Assembly (NCBI GenBank): GCA_001579985.1
Contig: LRSR01013056.1
Span: 1-37,380, forward strand
Origin: Hypsibius dujardini
Taxonomy: Eukaryota > Tardigrada > Eutardigrada > Parachela > Hypsibiidae
Length of the DNA: 37,380 nt
Direction: 5' to 3'
Positions 20,749 to 31,024 of the stretch are shown piece by piece. Below the pieces are notes generated by a model. It had not been told where the DNA came from and did not search any database. It saw only the letters and a list, made by a program, of their open reading frames with translations. Made by a program: the position numbers and the translations under genes. Numbering within the stretch: position 1 is the first letter of the stretch; each line of letters starts with the position of its first letter.

Positions 20749-22874
20749 TTACGATCCACTGCAACAAAAACGATTTGCACTATGGCGTTCGACTAGTTTG
20801 GCGTTTCGTAAAAGGGTTGGTTCCCGTCGGACAGGCTTACAAATCCAGTCTATGAGCATTTGAACCAAAGTAAGTTTTGTCTCGTGACCCAAATGAAGGC
20901 CATCTATACCATCATTGATTTGCACGCTGGCCTCCCAAGCAGATTCCCAAAATATCACGGCAGATTTCGTCGTGGCTTTTGCTGAACTCAGCACCTCCCT
21001 CACCACGTCGTTGAATCGCTGCATGTTAGCGTTGGAAAAACCGAAATGGATTTGGTCTTTCGGCATGATTATTTCATTGACAGCACATTGGGGAGTCCAT
21101 AATACAGTTGTCGTTGTTGCTAAATCGTCTAACAAAGGCAGTAGTGTCCGAAACTGTCTGGAAAGAATACTTGTCGTTTGAAAATATTCATTTGGCAAGA
21201 TAACTTCGGCTTAGGCGGCGCTCTCACTCTCTGTAGGTTTTTGCACAAGCCTCTTGAGTCTTTTTTGCAACCTCACAGTCTTTGATGGCCCATACTCCGG
21301 CCCCAATAACCAAAATGTCTGGTCTGATCTGGGACTTGGAGACGTTCCGCAAGAGTTTGGTAATTGAACCAGCTCCGTGGTCGAGGTAGGGCTGCCATTC
21401 AAAGCGTATTTGAGCACCAGCCGATTTGTAGACCTTTTCATGCGCTCCATATTTAGCATAGGACCTTGGTTCCACGACTGCTAGTCTGTTTGCGAACACG
21501 TCATAGTCATGGCCAGTCAAAGTCAAGATCAGTCCATCACGTAATTGTTGGATTCGCGAGTCGCCCACAAATAGCAAGAAGGGAACTTTATTGTTCATTT
21601 TCTTGAGATCATTCATGCAGCTTGTTGCTTCGCTGAAAATCATAAAATACAATTTATCAGTTTGCTAGTTACGAAGATGGTCAGGGCAGTGAGGAACGCC
21701 TTTCTTGAGTGACAAACTCGTAGTATTTTTTTCGGAAATATCCGCAAAAATTTTACAGCATCAGCGTTATACGTGACGAATCCAGGACGTAGCTTAGGAA
21801 ATTATTCAAATATTTTTTAATACACCCTGATCTCAAAAGATTCCACATATTACCAGCGCCTGCACATAATGTGAAGACCATAGAATGTTTCAAAACTCGA
21901 AATTAAGTCTAAGCATAACTTTCCTTACGTATATAACTCTGTGGAAGTGTAGCACCAGGATAAATTGAGGCACAACATGTACAGTAATACAAAATAGATT
22001 GACAGAATTTGTGTGCGCAAAAATAAACTGCGTTCTGTCTGACCTTATTCGCATTGACTCAGGCTACATTTCACTTCTTCATAAATTTATCTTTTCTCTT
22101 CCTGAACGAAATTTTCCTTTTACTTAAACATCAAGTTTCTTTCCCTTCAATAACCAGTCCTTTTCCATAAACAAGGACTTAATACTTGGGGATAAGGACT
22201 TGTTATTTAAGGAAAAAGACTTATTGTTGAAGGAAAATAAAAGGTCTTTGAGGAAATCGAAAAAGTAAAGTCTTAAGGGAAAGGAAATGTAGCCTAAGCC
22301 ATTCGCACTAATTGCTCGTACTTCGATCAAGTTGAAGTTGGTCATATCAGCAGTTGGCCATTCGCATCAAAAATGCGCAGTTTTCAACAGTTCAACAATC
22401 TCAATTGATGCGAAGACACGTGGGATTTTCAGCAGAAATGCTAAATGAGTAACTTTTGTTGAACAGTTTTCCAGCTCAGATTGAGCTTGTTTATTGTGTC
22501 AGCTATTCAAATGAATATTAACTTTTGGAGAGGCCATTTGGCTAGTTGGTAGCGTTTTCTTACTTCATTGATCGATATTGGAGAGCGCAATCATTAGGTT
22601 CCCATACGGCGCTTGCATCATCAACATTCCATTTCAGTGAACCCAACTGGAACAGTTTTTGACACTGTTCACTAATTCCAACATGAAAAATAGAAAATTG
22701 TGTTACATATATAGCAATGATACCTAGTAAAAGCAAGAAGAAGGTCAGCAATCGACCGGCGGACATTAACCATCTCAAATTTGGCCAGTGTAGACTAAGT
22801 GTTGTTGCCCAACTTTGTGGATTAAAGCCTGGCGTTTGACTGAATGTATCTGGTGAATCATCCAATAACTTCAT
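20749..22874 (-). CDS. CASD1-like SGNH/PC-esterase, membrane-anchored sialate O-acetyltransferase-type catalytic domain (374 aa, three exons)
   Basis: Exons on the - strand are 22874-22564, 21632-21228 and 21157-20749, with introns of 931 and 70 bp. Frame and phase are kept at both joins (AA|GTAAGA to TTTTCAG; GA|GTGAGA to CTTTCCAG). Residues about 40-62 are a signal anchor (type II). They are followed by WEPNDCALQY (the W-P-x-C block of CASD1), EATSC, and FVGDSRIQQL with nucleophile Ser129. DILVIGAGVWAIK follows, then DGLHL with Asp324 and His327 of the triad. CASD1 transfers acetyl groups to sialic acid in the Golgi lumen. The protein ends shortly after the SGNH domain, where CASD1 continues into a multi-pass acyltransferase domain. 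An alternative donor (ATTT|GTAAGC, about 20843) could lead to further exons, but none was found. Substrate is inferred. Confidence 0.8.
22120..22290. repeat. Short degenerate repeat of AAGGACTT-like units
   Basis: AAGGACTT, AAAGACTT and AAGTCTT words recur with spacing of about 20-25 bp. On - the repeat gives a frame with recurring NNKS-like words. It lies within the first intron of the CASD1-like gene. No function is inferred. Confidence 0.45.
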
Positions 22875-24899
22875 TGATGCAGCAAGCTTTCCCCTGGTCG
22901 AGTACAGAAATCGTCCAGACGAAGCCTGACGGAAATTTGAAAAGAGAAGTATGTTCGTTTGGATGGAACTGTATGGAAATGTAAGGATTTGGAAAGTTGT
23001 GCTTGAATTGCAGCTGCGAAAAGCTTAGGGCATGCATGGATCATTACGTTATTTGATTGTTTCACTCGCACGTTTTTCCCTCAAGGTTAAATGCAGCTTG
23101 CAGATTTTACGTTTAGGGCACTCGTGCGAATTTTTACGTAGTCAATCCGGCGGCTGGTTTAAAACTATTATTGACATCATTCAGCACGATTCATTGCACA
23201 CTAGTGATTAATTCAAACACGAACCCGCTGACACCAATCGGAAAGAGTAGGGTAAAAATGTGCAAAACATGCAAAACTTCCATAACTATCATGAATGACG
23301 GAATAATTTATTAATATGGAGTTTTGTTTTCGCGACTTGCGATTTTTGAGTCGCATCAGGCGTAATATCTTTTTATTCTCGTAATTACTTCTTTTAAGGG
23401 GAGCGTGAGCCCGGATGGAAATGAAGTCAAACCTTTTTTTGCCACACCGCCCCCCTAAAAGACTATCACCCCTGGTTTTCAGATGCATTTTCTCTTGCAG
23501 AATATGTGTTCTGCATGTTCCAAAGTTATCGACAAGACAGGAGACTCCATTTCTTTTTATGCCAGGGGGTTGAGCTGGGTGTTATTGCCGAAATATCGAG
23601 CGGAAGTTTCCGGTCGCGATCGAAACTTACCCATAGCTTTGCCACCTAATATCAAAACAATTCCGCTGAGGCAAATCGATTCCAAATTGAGTTTGAAGCG
23701 GGAAGTTTCTGTTTTTTTGTTTCTGTGTATGAATTACTAGTTTTTGTTGTTGTTGTTGTATTGATCTTCTGTCTCTAGTCCAAAACTCTGTATAAGTGAA
23801 TAAACACCAATTTATCTGTTGAACAGACATTATCTGCTATGATGATGGCTAAGCTCGTTTAGAATTCTTGGAGAACTATTTGGTTAAATATGCACAGAAA
23901 GTCCTCCTGAACCGTGAAATCTATAAAAGAGTTTAAGAATAGTCAAATTTGTGATGATGTTTCATCGCAGTTCCAATTTAGCAAAAATAAAATGGCATTG
24001 AGCAGGACTAATTTGACCGACCAATTACCTTGATTTTTTTATCCTCGAACCGAAACGGACATACATTTTCCCCTTTAAATCATAAAGTCTGCGCTAGTAC
24101 GCCCCCATTAATTTTCTTCGTTTTCGATATTCTGTGCGCCAAAACTACAGCTCTTATTCATTTGTGTACGCCCAATAAATGGGAAAAAGTTTTCTAATTC
24201 GCAACAATGGCTGACTGCTGGCTGGACAAAACATATGCAACAGACGATCCTGGATAGAAATATCTGATTGAAGAAGGAATGCATGGGAACACTCGCTAAA
24301 AATTTTGAGGGTTCTGATGAACTATTTTCTATTTTAAAATAATATTCATATAATTTTGAAATTTGCGCCGTTAAATGGGAATGATTTCAGTCTAATGAAA
24401 TTAACTATATAGCTCCCTAGATGTGTATAATTTCTAATTCTTTGATTTCAAGTACAGTATATGTTCGTATTTTAGTATTTCTTGCATAATAGCCTCTTCG
24501 GATAATTACTTGTGGTTTTTTGTTGTTGTGGATTACTTCGTCCTTCTGTTATACCATCTATTCGTATGGTTTCTGTTGGGTCTTCATTGCTGTTTCTTTT
24601 TCTGACTAGGTTCATGTCTGCCTGTCTGCTTGTCTGCCTGTCTGCCTGTCTGCCGTTTTGACTATTTGGTGTTGTCTGAGGATCCCGATCTGCAAAATCA
24701 AATCTGATCTGCTACGCAGTGCGACAGTTCCTGTTCCGTTAAATCAGGCGTTGTAACGCTGTCCAACAAAATCCTGGGTGGTCTGATTGTCCCAGGAAAT
24801 ATCCTTGTTAGAAGTACCAAGTAAGCGCATTGATTGCTTGCTTGATATGATTTCTTTGTGTCTGTAATTTACTAATACTAGTATTAGTAATTGATTTTT
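22875..24899. other. Intergenic, no gene recognised
   Basis: This stretch lies upstream of the CASD1-like gene. An open frame at 22871-23071 (-) touches the CASD1-like start and is probably 5' leader. A short TGTCTGCC/TGTCTGCT array lies at 24616-24656. I see no other supported feature. Confidence 0.45.
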
Positions 24900-25414
24900 T
24901 TATTTGCCAGGAGCGCTTGGGGGTGGGAAGATTTGGATTGACTACACGTTCCCACCTGCACAGCACCGGCGAGTTTTGGTGCGAGACCAGGTTTCGGTTC
25001 ACAAGAAAGAAAGCAGCGCGCAGTTACTCCGAGAGAGAAATGTCCAGCAGGTGTTCGTACCGGTTGGAATAACGGCAAAAATGCAGCTTCTGGATGTCGG
25101 CGTTAATAAGCCATTCAAAGACGGCATGGACGCGAGTATCTCAAGTGGAGACGTGCTTACCGAAACGATAAAGGGACCAAGAAAGGTTGTCTGCTCAAAC
25201 CTGGTAGACAAAATTTTATCAACATGGTTTCGATGGCTTGGGATGCGGTGCCTCGGCCTGCGTCAAACGTTCATTTCTTACGTCCAGTATTGTGTCTCAA
25301 GAGAAATTTGAAACGCCGGTTGAAGATGGTATAAATGTGAACGAGGAGTCTTTTTTAGACATTTGTCTGTTCAACGAGAGCTCTTTTGCAGAACCGGAAG
25401 ATGAAAAATTGTGA
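24900..25414 (+). pseudogene. Tigger/pogo-type DDE transposase fragment
   Basis: The frame from about 24904 reads RVLVRDQVSVHK, then VFVPVGITAKMQLLDVGVNK and PFKD. This matches the end of the DDE_1 domain of Tigger transposases (usual form: LLVWDSFRGH...VIPGGLTSxLQPLDVxxNKPFKD). The aspartates of VRD and LLDV correspond to two of the catalytic acids. The N-terminal half with the first acid is absent. After about residue 115 the frame shifts; the other frame continues as SSIVSQEKFETPVEDG with an acidic tail ending EPEDEKL before a stop at 25412. Terminal repeats were not found nearby. The fragment is decayed and not expected to be active. Confidence 0.82.
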
Positions 25415-25860
25415 CACGATGTAACGCTTCTAATGATTGATTGATTGGGATGGTGAGCCAAGGGGCAAACTTTACGGGTACAACGGGCAACCATTACGTC
25501 ACGTGACCCGTGTGCTGTCGTTATCTATCGCGGAAATACAGTGTCTTGAGCTGCCGTAGTAGTGCACCCCGCCGTAGATGCATGAAGCACTTTCAATTTC
25601 GGTCAGAAAAATGTTCCCTCTCCCCGTAGGAAAAACATTCAACAATTGTAATATGCAAAACTGATTGATAGAACTCTTTTTAGAATTCTGTAAAGTGCCA
25701 AGCCACCGATCCTGGAAATAAGATCTCACAACTCCATATGTTCTAATATTATCAGGAACGATCTGTCGCATGTTGGACAAAGTTTTGAAAAAATCTTTTG
25801 TCCCCCCCCCCTGATTATGCTGGAGATAAGTCGGATAAGATTTTGTGGTTGTTCGCTACA
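25415..25860. other. Intergenic, no gene recognised
   Basis: A 93-codon frame on - (25499-25780) has no recognisable motif. There is a short poly-C run near 25802. Nothing further is supported. Confidence 0.4.
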
Positions 25861-26336
25861 ATGCCTTCGCAAATTACAGAGAAACTGTTAGAGGACGAAG
25901 ACATAACACAGCTGTACGACTTGCTCCATCGTCTGTTCTTCGACCGCCACTAGATTCCTACGGCATCGGCCAACCTAAATTGTACGGCAACCGGCCTTCG
26001 TGCGTGTTGCTCATTCTGGGTGTCCTGGAAGGCCTATAAACCGCACGAAGTCTTAAGACTACTTTCCCCCGACAGGGTAGCTTTCCTCGACAACCTGCAG
26101 GAGAAGGTCTGTCGCGTGAAGCAAGACATCAGCGAAGTGTGGGCCGTGGGTAGCCTCCTCGACGGAGGCTATTGGATCTGTCTGCATAAGTTACGCATTG
26201 CCGCAGTGACGGGGCATTGCCTGATGTACTCCTTCGGAATCCGCGACGACTGTTCTTTTGATGAAGCGCTGCAAAAGCTTTGGCTGTGAAGTGCACTCCT
26301 TCGATCCGTCGATTAGTCGGCATTCAAAACGAAAAG
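25861..26336 (+). pseudogene. METTL24/Methyltransf_22-like exon with in-frame stop and frameshift
   Basis: One frame runs from an ATG at 25861 (30 codons, MPSQITEKLLEDED start), is cut by TAG at 25951, and continues in the same frame to about 26277. It includes VAFLDNLQEKVC, LLDGGYWICLHK, GHCLMYSFGI and CSFDEALQK. The expected next block, FGCEVHSFDPSISRHSKR, is present only after a +1 shift (extra base near 26278). It ends at a good donor (AAAG|GTACGT, exon end 26336). These blocks match the FL...C, DGGW.VC, C.VYSFGI..D.SFD and GC.V.SFDPS motifs of METTL24-type proteins, which have a SAM-methyltransferase fold and unknown substrate. If an acceptor is used just after the TAG (CCACTAG at 25953), the stop is avoided and only the frameshift remains. 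Later exons were not found. Confidence 0.6.
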
Positions 26337-26381
26337 GTACGTTTGGAATACCTCATGCTTAACTCAGTTTGTTTTGGAATA

Positions 26382-26750
26382 CAGTACGAGGTAAAGGCTA
26401 TTAACCAGGCCGTTTTAGAAATCTTATCTTAACCAGGTCGGTTTTTTGCAATGTTGATTTCCCGGCGCTGCAGTACTGCCATGTCATAGCAGATGGCTTG
26501 GAAACATATAGAAAGATTCTCTGACCCATTTTAGTTCGTTCCTAAGCCTCGCGGTACAAATTTGGGTACAAAAAAGGAAGAGAAGAATCTCAATGGAGAA
26601 TCTTGCAAGCAATCAGGTAGACGTGCCACTTCAGTTCCTTATGCGCCGTCGTTTCCTTTGAAAACGACTTGTGCGCCACCTGCTGACCTGCCGGCCTGGT
26701 TAAGTTACGATTTCTAAAACGGGCTGGTTAAGAGCCTCTACCTCGTACTG
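26382..26750. mobile_element. 369-bp inverted-repeat element with 60-bp ends starting CAGTACGAGG
   Basis: The left end (26382-26441) and the reverse complement of the right end (to 26750) match over about 60 bp with a handful of differences. Both start CAGTACGAGGTA and contain TTAACCAG and CCGTTTTAGAAATC. The CAGT start resembles the pogo/Tigger group. The target duplication is not conserved (TA on the left, AA on the right). There is no coding capacity. It lies 45 bp after the donor site of the METTL24-like exon. Confidence 0.83.
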
Positions 26751-27023
26751 AAGAGCATGCTGAAAGTTTCAGTAACTCCTCTTTTATCCCCAATTATTCT
26801 GGTCATCTAAAAAAACTTTTAACTTCTATAAGTTTGTAGTTTTTTTAATCGGAGTAAATGGTCTTAAGTTCATTTTTTTTATTGGTTCGGGAAAAGAACC
26901 AAAGTGTTCCGTGATTAACATACAATTGTTTTACTTCGCAAAAAATGTATACTCACGAAACTTAGGCGATAAAAGTTTTTTAAGTTGGAAGGCAGAATGT
27001 CGCCGGTTTATTATTTTAATTAT

Positions 27024-27209
27024 TGTAGCGACGCGATCCTAAGGCGCAACGCAAACTGAGTTTTCCGTATATTTGGTCCTAGGTGTGCGTACAACACCAC
27101 CCGCTCACGGAATGCGCCTCAGTCTTCAATCAAGCAACTTACTGACGAAGTGGTGGGCAAACAGCCCGGGGGCGTGGCTACAGCTGCGCCCTAGAATCGC
27201 GTCGCTACA
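27024..27209. mobile_element. 186-bp MITE with TGTAGCGACGCGAT ends
   Basis: The left end is TGTAGCGACGCGATCCTAAG and the right end, in reverse complement, is TGTAGCGACGCGATTCTAGG. Similarity continues for about 26 bp. Both flanks contain TAATT, possibly part of a target duplication. The interior is GC-rich. It has no coding capacity. Confidence 0.8.
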
Positions 27210-28591
27210 GTAATTCAATAAGGGAACATCCGTTAGTGAGGTAATTTTCATTATGCGACCGTCCACCCTCTCCCCTAACGTCAGAGTTCCTCAGAATTTG
27301 TTGAACACCCCCTAGAGCTTCAGTTTCTGACGTCAGAAACCAAAGACCCCTTCCCTTACAGGAAAAAACGTGAAATGTATCTTTATCACTTCAAATCGTC
27401 CGTCTTCCACGGGGTCGCTTCGTAACCAGTCCGTCAAATATGAAAATATGCGCCGCACGTCTTGCAGACCATGCAATCCAACTTCCCACCTTTTCGTAAG
27501 AAGGGGCACTAGTATTGAACGGCAGTGCCGCATATTTCGAGCTGGAATCAAATGGTTTCAGCAGCATCTGAGTGTCCAGTCGATAAAAGAATTCAGGTCT
27601 GTGGCGGGATCAGCAGGAAGTGGTCCTTTTAGGCCGCTAACGTAACGAATTAGAGGGGCTAGAAACCAATCAGGGAACACTTTGGGAAACGAAGATCGCC
27701 AACGACCGCGGTAGCACCGGCGGTTATTACCCCAATGATAATCTGGAACGCATGCCCTCCTGTTTTACTCGACGTATAAATCGAGGTATAAAATCTTGCT
27801 GCTTGAGGGCAAATTCTACTCTTCCTTTGTAAGATAACTACTTCCGGTGTATCCGCAAGTGCAATTTCAAGATTGCAAATTGCCCTGTATTTACAGGACA
27901 CAATTTGGGTGAATTAGAGAGAGGTACGCACATGCTTCAACTTGAACTCTTCGTTCATGTCATTGTAGGCCGGCTTCGGTTCCTCCGATGATATGTATCG
28001 AGCCACTACCGGATAACCGTCTATCCGTCGATGTGTAATGCTCGAAAAAATAGGAATTGCCGCAGAAATTCCAAAATTAATAATTTCTAACTGACGTCAG
28101 GACGCCGGCCTAACCCCCCCCCCCATTACCATACAGTCAGAGTTCGTTAGATTTTTCTCCCCCCCCCCAACTAACCAATTCTGACGTTTATTAAAGGATG
28201 CTGCCTACCACCTCAAGAGCAGAAACATGACGGTAGGCGTAACTCATTCTGTGAATATGTACTGGGTAGGCGTGAAGTCTACGAATCTTAGGGTTTGGCC
28301 ATGTGCTGTTCACAAGTAGAAATCGTCTTACTGCCACAGGGAACTCGCGCAAATCTATACAGGCAGATTGCGTAAAACCACTCGCAGGCAAAGTTGAAAC
28401 GAAGCGGATTGATTCTTACTTGAATGGCACATTTATTGTGAAACAGATCAGCTAAAATGGCCTTTTTTTCGATCCGTTTCACATCAACTTTCTCTTGCAC
28501 TGATTTTTCCTCCATTTTATCTTGTCACTTTTTACCTCTTCCCTCGCGTCCATTTTCCCCCATCCGAACCGCGTCTCCTCGATCTCAAAAG
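27210..28591. other. Intergenic, no confident gene
   Basis: Two C-runs lie near 28116 and 28160, and several TGACGTCA-like sites near 27330 and 28093. An open - strand frame of 72 codons (27609-27391) has a protein-like composition but no start context or motif that I recognise. The last 150 bp upstream of 28592 is pyrimidine-rich and is probably the RNPS1 5' leader. It has an in-frame open stretch with an upstream ATG at 28457 that I do not take as the start. Confidence 0.4.
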
Positions 28592-30239
28592 ATGGCCGTC
28601 GGATCGAAGGATCGTTCGCGCAGTCGCAGCTCCTCCTCCGAACCGGAGAATACGCGGAAGAAAGTAGCAAAAGGAAGTTCCCCGTTGGTGCCTAAGAAAA
28701 AGACGCAGGAAAAATCTTCCTCCGACAAATCCGCCGCTGCTCGCCGTGGTCGCTCCCATTCCTCCTCATCGTCCAGTGGGTCTTCTCGTTCTGGCTCATC
28801 CTCCTCCGGCTCCTCTAGCGGCAGCTCCAGTGGAAGCGGCTCTTCCAGCAGCCAAAGTGGCAGGTCAGTTGAATCATTTGACGGTTACGGTCGATTGATT
28901 GATTCGCAAGTTTAATGTATTTGTTTTGCTGCGGCTGATTGATTGATAGAAGTTTTCGGCATCAACTTCTGACTTAAATTATATTATTCCAAGTCGAATT
29001 TCCTGTTTGAGATTTTACATTTACATATTTTATTAAACAAGGTAATCACGTTTCCATTTGTTCGTTGCCTTACTCGATTGATTGATTGTTTGGTTGTTTT
29101 TGGTGTTTCTTGTTTGTTGCCTTGCTCGATTGATTGATCGATTGATTGGTTGTTATTTTTTATGGTGTTTTTACAGTGAGAGCGGAAGCGGAAAGTCCCG
29201 ATCGCCAGTTAATCGTGCGACGAAGAAGGAAGGGGAGGGTGGCAAAAGGTCCTCGGATGGTGGGCGGAAGGATAAAGCCTTGCGAGATCGTTCACGGAGT
29301 GGAGATGGAGGGAGGAAGGAAGCTCCTTCCACTTTAAAAGGAAGACATCCATCTCCAAGACAACCTTCTCGGTCCCGGCAGCGTTCTCACTCGCCACGCC
29401 GAGGAGTGGAGGATCGACTCAAGGAACAACGACAAGTAAATCGATCTTTCTTTATTTGCTTCTAATCAAATTTAGATCATTTATTTGCGGTTGCCCCTTT
29501 TTCCTTTATGGCTTTGCCTGATTGATTGATTGATCTGGTCCTTGATTGCTTTGCCTGATTGATCGATCGATTGATTGATTGATCTGGTCCTTGATTGCTT
29601 TGCCTGATTGAGTGATCAGCTGATTGATTGATTGATATTTTGTTTGTTGATGTTTTGCAGCCTTCGCCTTCGCCGTTGGTCCTCCCGAAGTTGCAGATTC
29701 TCCAGCTGACTCACAACGTCAACGCCCAACACCTCCAAGAGATCTTCTCCAAGTTTGGCCGCATTAAGTCACTGGACATGCCGATGGATCGCGATCATCC
29801 CAACCTCAACCGCAACTTCGCCCACCTCGAGTATGAAGATTTGGAGGAGGCCAAGAAGGCCATCAAGTACATGAACGGAGGACAACTCGACGGTCAGAAC
29901 TAAAACCAATTTTAAAAGTCAAAAGGAAGAAAGGAAGTTGTCCACTTTTGTGTGTGTCGATTGTTTGTTCCTCCAGGTCAGACTATTCAAGTGACCTTGT
30001 ACGATGCCAATCAACCGCGTCACTCTTTCCAAGGCGGCGGTGGTGGTGGGCAACGCTACAATCAACCGCTTTACAACCGCCAAGGAGGAGGAGGAGGAAG
30101 AGGAAGTGGGTATGGTGGCAACGGAGAAAGAGAACGAGGAGGAGGAAGACGATCTTCTCCTGGACGTCGTGGAGGTTCGCGTACTCCTCCGCCTCGATTG
30201 AAGCGACGGACTCCTTCTCCCCGACCTATTCGTCGTTGA
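28592..30239 (+). CDS. RNPS1: RNPS1, RNA-binding protein with serine-rich domain 1 (341 aa, four exons)
   Basis: Exons are 28592-28863, 29177-29435, 29661-29892 and 29977-30239. RNPS1 is a nuclear splicing regulator and part of the ASAP/PSAP complexes attached to the exon junction complex. Residues 1-176 are low-complexity Ser/Arg/Lys-rich, including a long Ser/Gly run at about 60-90. One RRM follows at about 187-265 (LQLTHNVNAQHLQEIFSKFG, then IKSLDMPMDR, then YMNGGQLDGQTI). The RNPS1-type IDMPV..R.HP block is kept as LDMPMDRDHP. The C-terminus is Gly-rich then Arg/Ser/Pro-rich, ending PRPIRR. The length compares with 305 aa in human. The ATG at 28592 was chosen for its AAAGATGG context and serine-rich start. 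Introns 1 and 2 (313 and 225 bp) are filled with GATT repeats; intron 3 is 84 bp with a weak GTCAGA donor. Confidence 0.93.
29070..29640 (+). repeat. GATT tetranucleotide arrays in RNPS1 introns 1 and 2
   Basis: Runs of GATTGATT with GATC variants occur at about 29074-29150 in intron 1 and 29518-29636 in intron 2. In intron 2 a longer unit of roughly 50 bp (TTTGCCTGATTGATTGATT, then TCTGGTCCTTGATTGC) is repeated, partly three times. The coding exon between them (29177-29435) is not repetitive in this way. Confidence 0.85.
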
Positions 30240-30382
30240 ATGTGTTCTTTTTTTGGAAGGACTAGCTCTTGGAATCGTTACAGCTGCGAGGGACTTGCTT
30301 GTTGAACCCTTTTTAGGACTCTTTCTGTATCTTTTCTTTTTCCTTTGTCTCTGAGGAGTTGTGTAATCATCAACTGGCATTG

Positions 30383-30531
30383 TACGTATTATCGCGTTAG
30401 ACAGGGACAGTCGTACTGGAGTGGAACGTGTGCAGGGCTTGTTTGCACCCTACACACAGCACAAACGCCGCGTGGCCGATTAAACCTTCCACAGCTTCCA
30501 CGCTGTCCCTGTCTAACGCCAAAATACAGTA
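30383..30531 (+). mobile_element. 149-bp MITE, copy B (first copy at 12312-12461)
   Basis: The ends carry the same inverted repeats as copy A (GTTAGACAGGGACAG inside a CTGTATTTT-like end). The left end here is a little decayed (TACGTATTATCGCG). It is aligned over its full length with the reverse complement of copy A, including the interior GTGGAACGTGTGCAGGG. It lies 143 bp after the RNPS1 stop codon and so probably overlaps or follows its 3' UTR. Confidence 0.88.
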
Positions 30532-31024
30532 TCAAAATATTTCACCAAGCACTTCACGCCAAAATCAATCATCATGTAATGTGGTAACTGGTAACGTTAC
30601 TTGCGCCACCGCCACCAGCCTAATCAGCTGTTTAAATCTGAAAGAGAAAACAATTCTTCAAAGAGAATATAAATTAGAGTCAATTCAAACCATTTTGTAC
30701 GAGGAGACACACTGAATCTCCTTTACTTTGGCTGTGGTGCGTGTTCATTAGTCCATCTGCGATAGATGGACTAGTCACAAAATAGAGTTTAGTGTAACCC
30801 CTCCTATATGAAACTTATAGGGCCAATTGGGTACGGCAGTCAAGAAGCAGTGCACATACGCCGGCTTTCATAATTTGTTTTCGGCCTTACAAATTCATTG
30901 GTGATCAAACTTTCTGCCAAGTAAGTCCTATAAAAATGAATGGCCAATGTTATAAAAATATAAGCCATTTTTTTCGTTTGCTCAATGGTCTCAATTTTGG
31001 TTTTGAAACAGCGGATCAGCCAAA

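Noticed and set aside
28457-28591. Upstream in-frame ATG for RNPS1
   Set aside because: The extra 45 residues are hydrophobic and pyrimidine-derived, unlike RNPS1; the ATG at 28592 has a better context and gives a serine-rich start.
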